Under the pieces are notes generated by a model. That model had not been told where the DNA came from. It saw nothing but the letters and a program-made list of their open reading frames with translations, and made no database searches. Source: Deltaproteobacteria bacterium UBA6967 (GTDB lineage: Bacteria; SAR324; NAC60-12). From it: a stretch of DNA of 31,352 bases. The stretch is taken from the NCBI GenBank assembly GCA_002450295.1, contig DJYX01000209.1, positions 1 to 31,352 of the forward strand, in the 5' to 3' direction. The translations under genes were made by a program, and so were the position numbers. Shown one piece after another: positions 30,993-31,352 of the stretch (position 1 is its first letter; each line of letters starts with the position of its first letter).

Positions 30993-31352
30993 ATGCAAGC
31001 GGTGGCTTTTCAAAATCAAAAGGGTGGTGTCGGCAAATCGACCTTGAGCCTTTTGGTTGCAGAGCAATTGGCACAAATTGGTAGGGAAGTCATTTTTTTG
31101 GACAATGACCCTCAGGGAAATTCCACCCAATGGTTCTTGAATCGGCTCACGGATGCAGATTACCCTCTGATCCTCGAAGAACTCCAAACGAAGAATCTTT
31201 ACAATCTTCTTCAAGAGCGCATCTCACCACAAAATGCGCTGTTGGAATTGCCTGAAACCTCTCTAAAACTGTTAGCCGCAACACCGAATTACGAACAAGC
31301 CAAGACGGCTTTCCGCGATCAACCTGGCCATGAAAACTTGTTCAGGATGTTG
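30993..31352 (+). CDS. ParA/Soj-family partitioning ATPase, N-terminal part (cut by window edge)
   Basis: The ATG at 30993 is preceded by AGGAAGG, and the frame is open for 120 codons to the last base of the window. It begins MQAVAFQNQKGGVGKST, the deviant Walker A motif of ParA/MinD ATPases, with the signature lysine at residue 10. A second Walker motif, LDNDPQGNST, follows at 36-45. ParA proteins move plasmid or chromosome origins, or position large cargo, usually with a ParB or adaptor encoded downstream, which is outside the window. It is in the same orientation as the sugar operon but probably a separate transcript, with 180 bases between. Confidence 0.88.
   Translation, partial: MQAVAFQNQKGGVGKSTLSLLVAEQLAQIGREVIFLDNDPQGNSTQWFLNRLTDADYPLILEELQTKNLYNLLQERISPQNALLELPETSLKLLAATPNYEQAKTAFRDQPGHENLFRML

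Noticed and set aside
30824..31084. 86-codon plus-strand frame between epimerase and parA
   Set aside because: It overlaps the strongly supported ParA start in another frame and has no motif.

Overview
The window reads as a stretch of chromosome from a Gram-negative, respiring heterotroph. The evidence is a Tat-exported and Sec-exported set of periplasmic binding proteins, an envelope-stress type lipoprotein beside a two-component system, and many enzymes for small organic acids and sugars. Base composition is moderate (roughly mid-40s % GC by eye, higher in aco). Many true starts lie inside longer TTG/GTG-opened frames and are fixed by good Shine-Dalgarno sites. An uncultivated marine proteobacterial lineage such as SAR324 would fit the gene mix, but this is a guess. 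No rRNA, tRNA, CRISPR array, insertion sequence or phage gene is visible.

Layout. (1) 1-3686: an AT-rich leader with a candidate sigma-54 promoter, then acoA-acoB-acoC, the E1 alpha, E1 beta and lipoyl/hydrolase subunits of an acetoin-dehydrogenase-type complex; E3 and the activator AcoR are not in the window. (2) 3909-8512: a four-gene carbohydrate ABC importer of the MalEFGK type with a Tat-dependent binding protein, closed by a clear intrinsic terminator at 8655-8693. (3) 8679-8867: a possible gene remnant. (4) 8871-11990: a lipoprotein built from two tandem Spy/CpxP-like units, divergent from an OmpR-family regulator and its histidine kinase, with a perfect 14-bp inverted repeat between them. 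(5) 12272-13552 (minus): an iron-dependent hydroxyacid-oxoacid transhydrogenase. (6) 13983-17649 (plus): HpcH/HpaI aldolase, SDR dehydrogenase, enolase-superfamily dehydratase and a phytanoyl-CoA-dioxygenase-like oxygenase; the first three look like a non-phosphorylative sugar-acid pathway. (7) 17750-19788: divergent Gfo/Idh/MocA oxidoreductase and PIG3-type quinone oxidoreductase. (8) 19816-24715 (minus): a complete branched-chain-amino-acid/amide type ABC importer in the order K-H-M-G-F. (9) 25084-27008: a DapA-fold protein lacking usual active-site residues, convergent with a 2-hydroxyacid dehydrogenase. (10) 27243-30812: a ribose/fructose-type ABC importer in the order binding protein, permease, single-domain ATPase, followed by a D-tagatose/D-psicose 3-epimerase family protein. 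(11) 30993 to the right edge: the N-terminal 120 codons of a ParA-type ATPase.

How it works together. Three separate ABC importers feed local catabolic enzymes. In each importer the binding-protein gene is followed directly by a strong hairpin before the first permease gene, which probably sets binding protein above membrane components. Apart from the two-component system, no transcription regulator is encoded here, so the palindromes in front of several operons must be read by regulators encoded elsewhere.

I did not find a clearly new defence or mobile system. The most unusual items are the tandem-domain Spy/CpxP-like lipoprotein with its palindromic divergent promoter, the within-gene composition switch in acoC, the DapA-like protein with a rebuilt active site, and several nested inverted repeats between genes.
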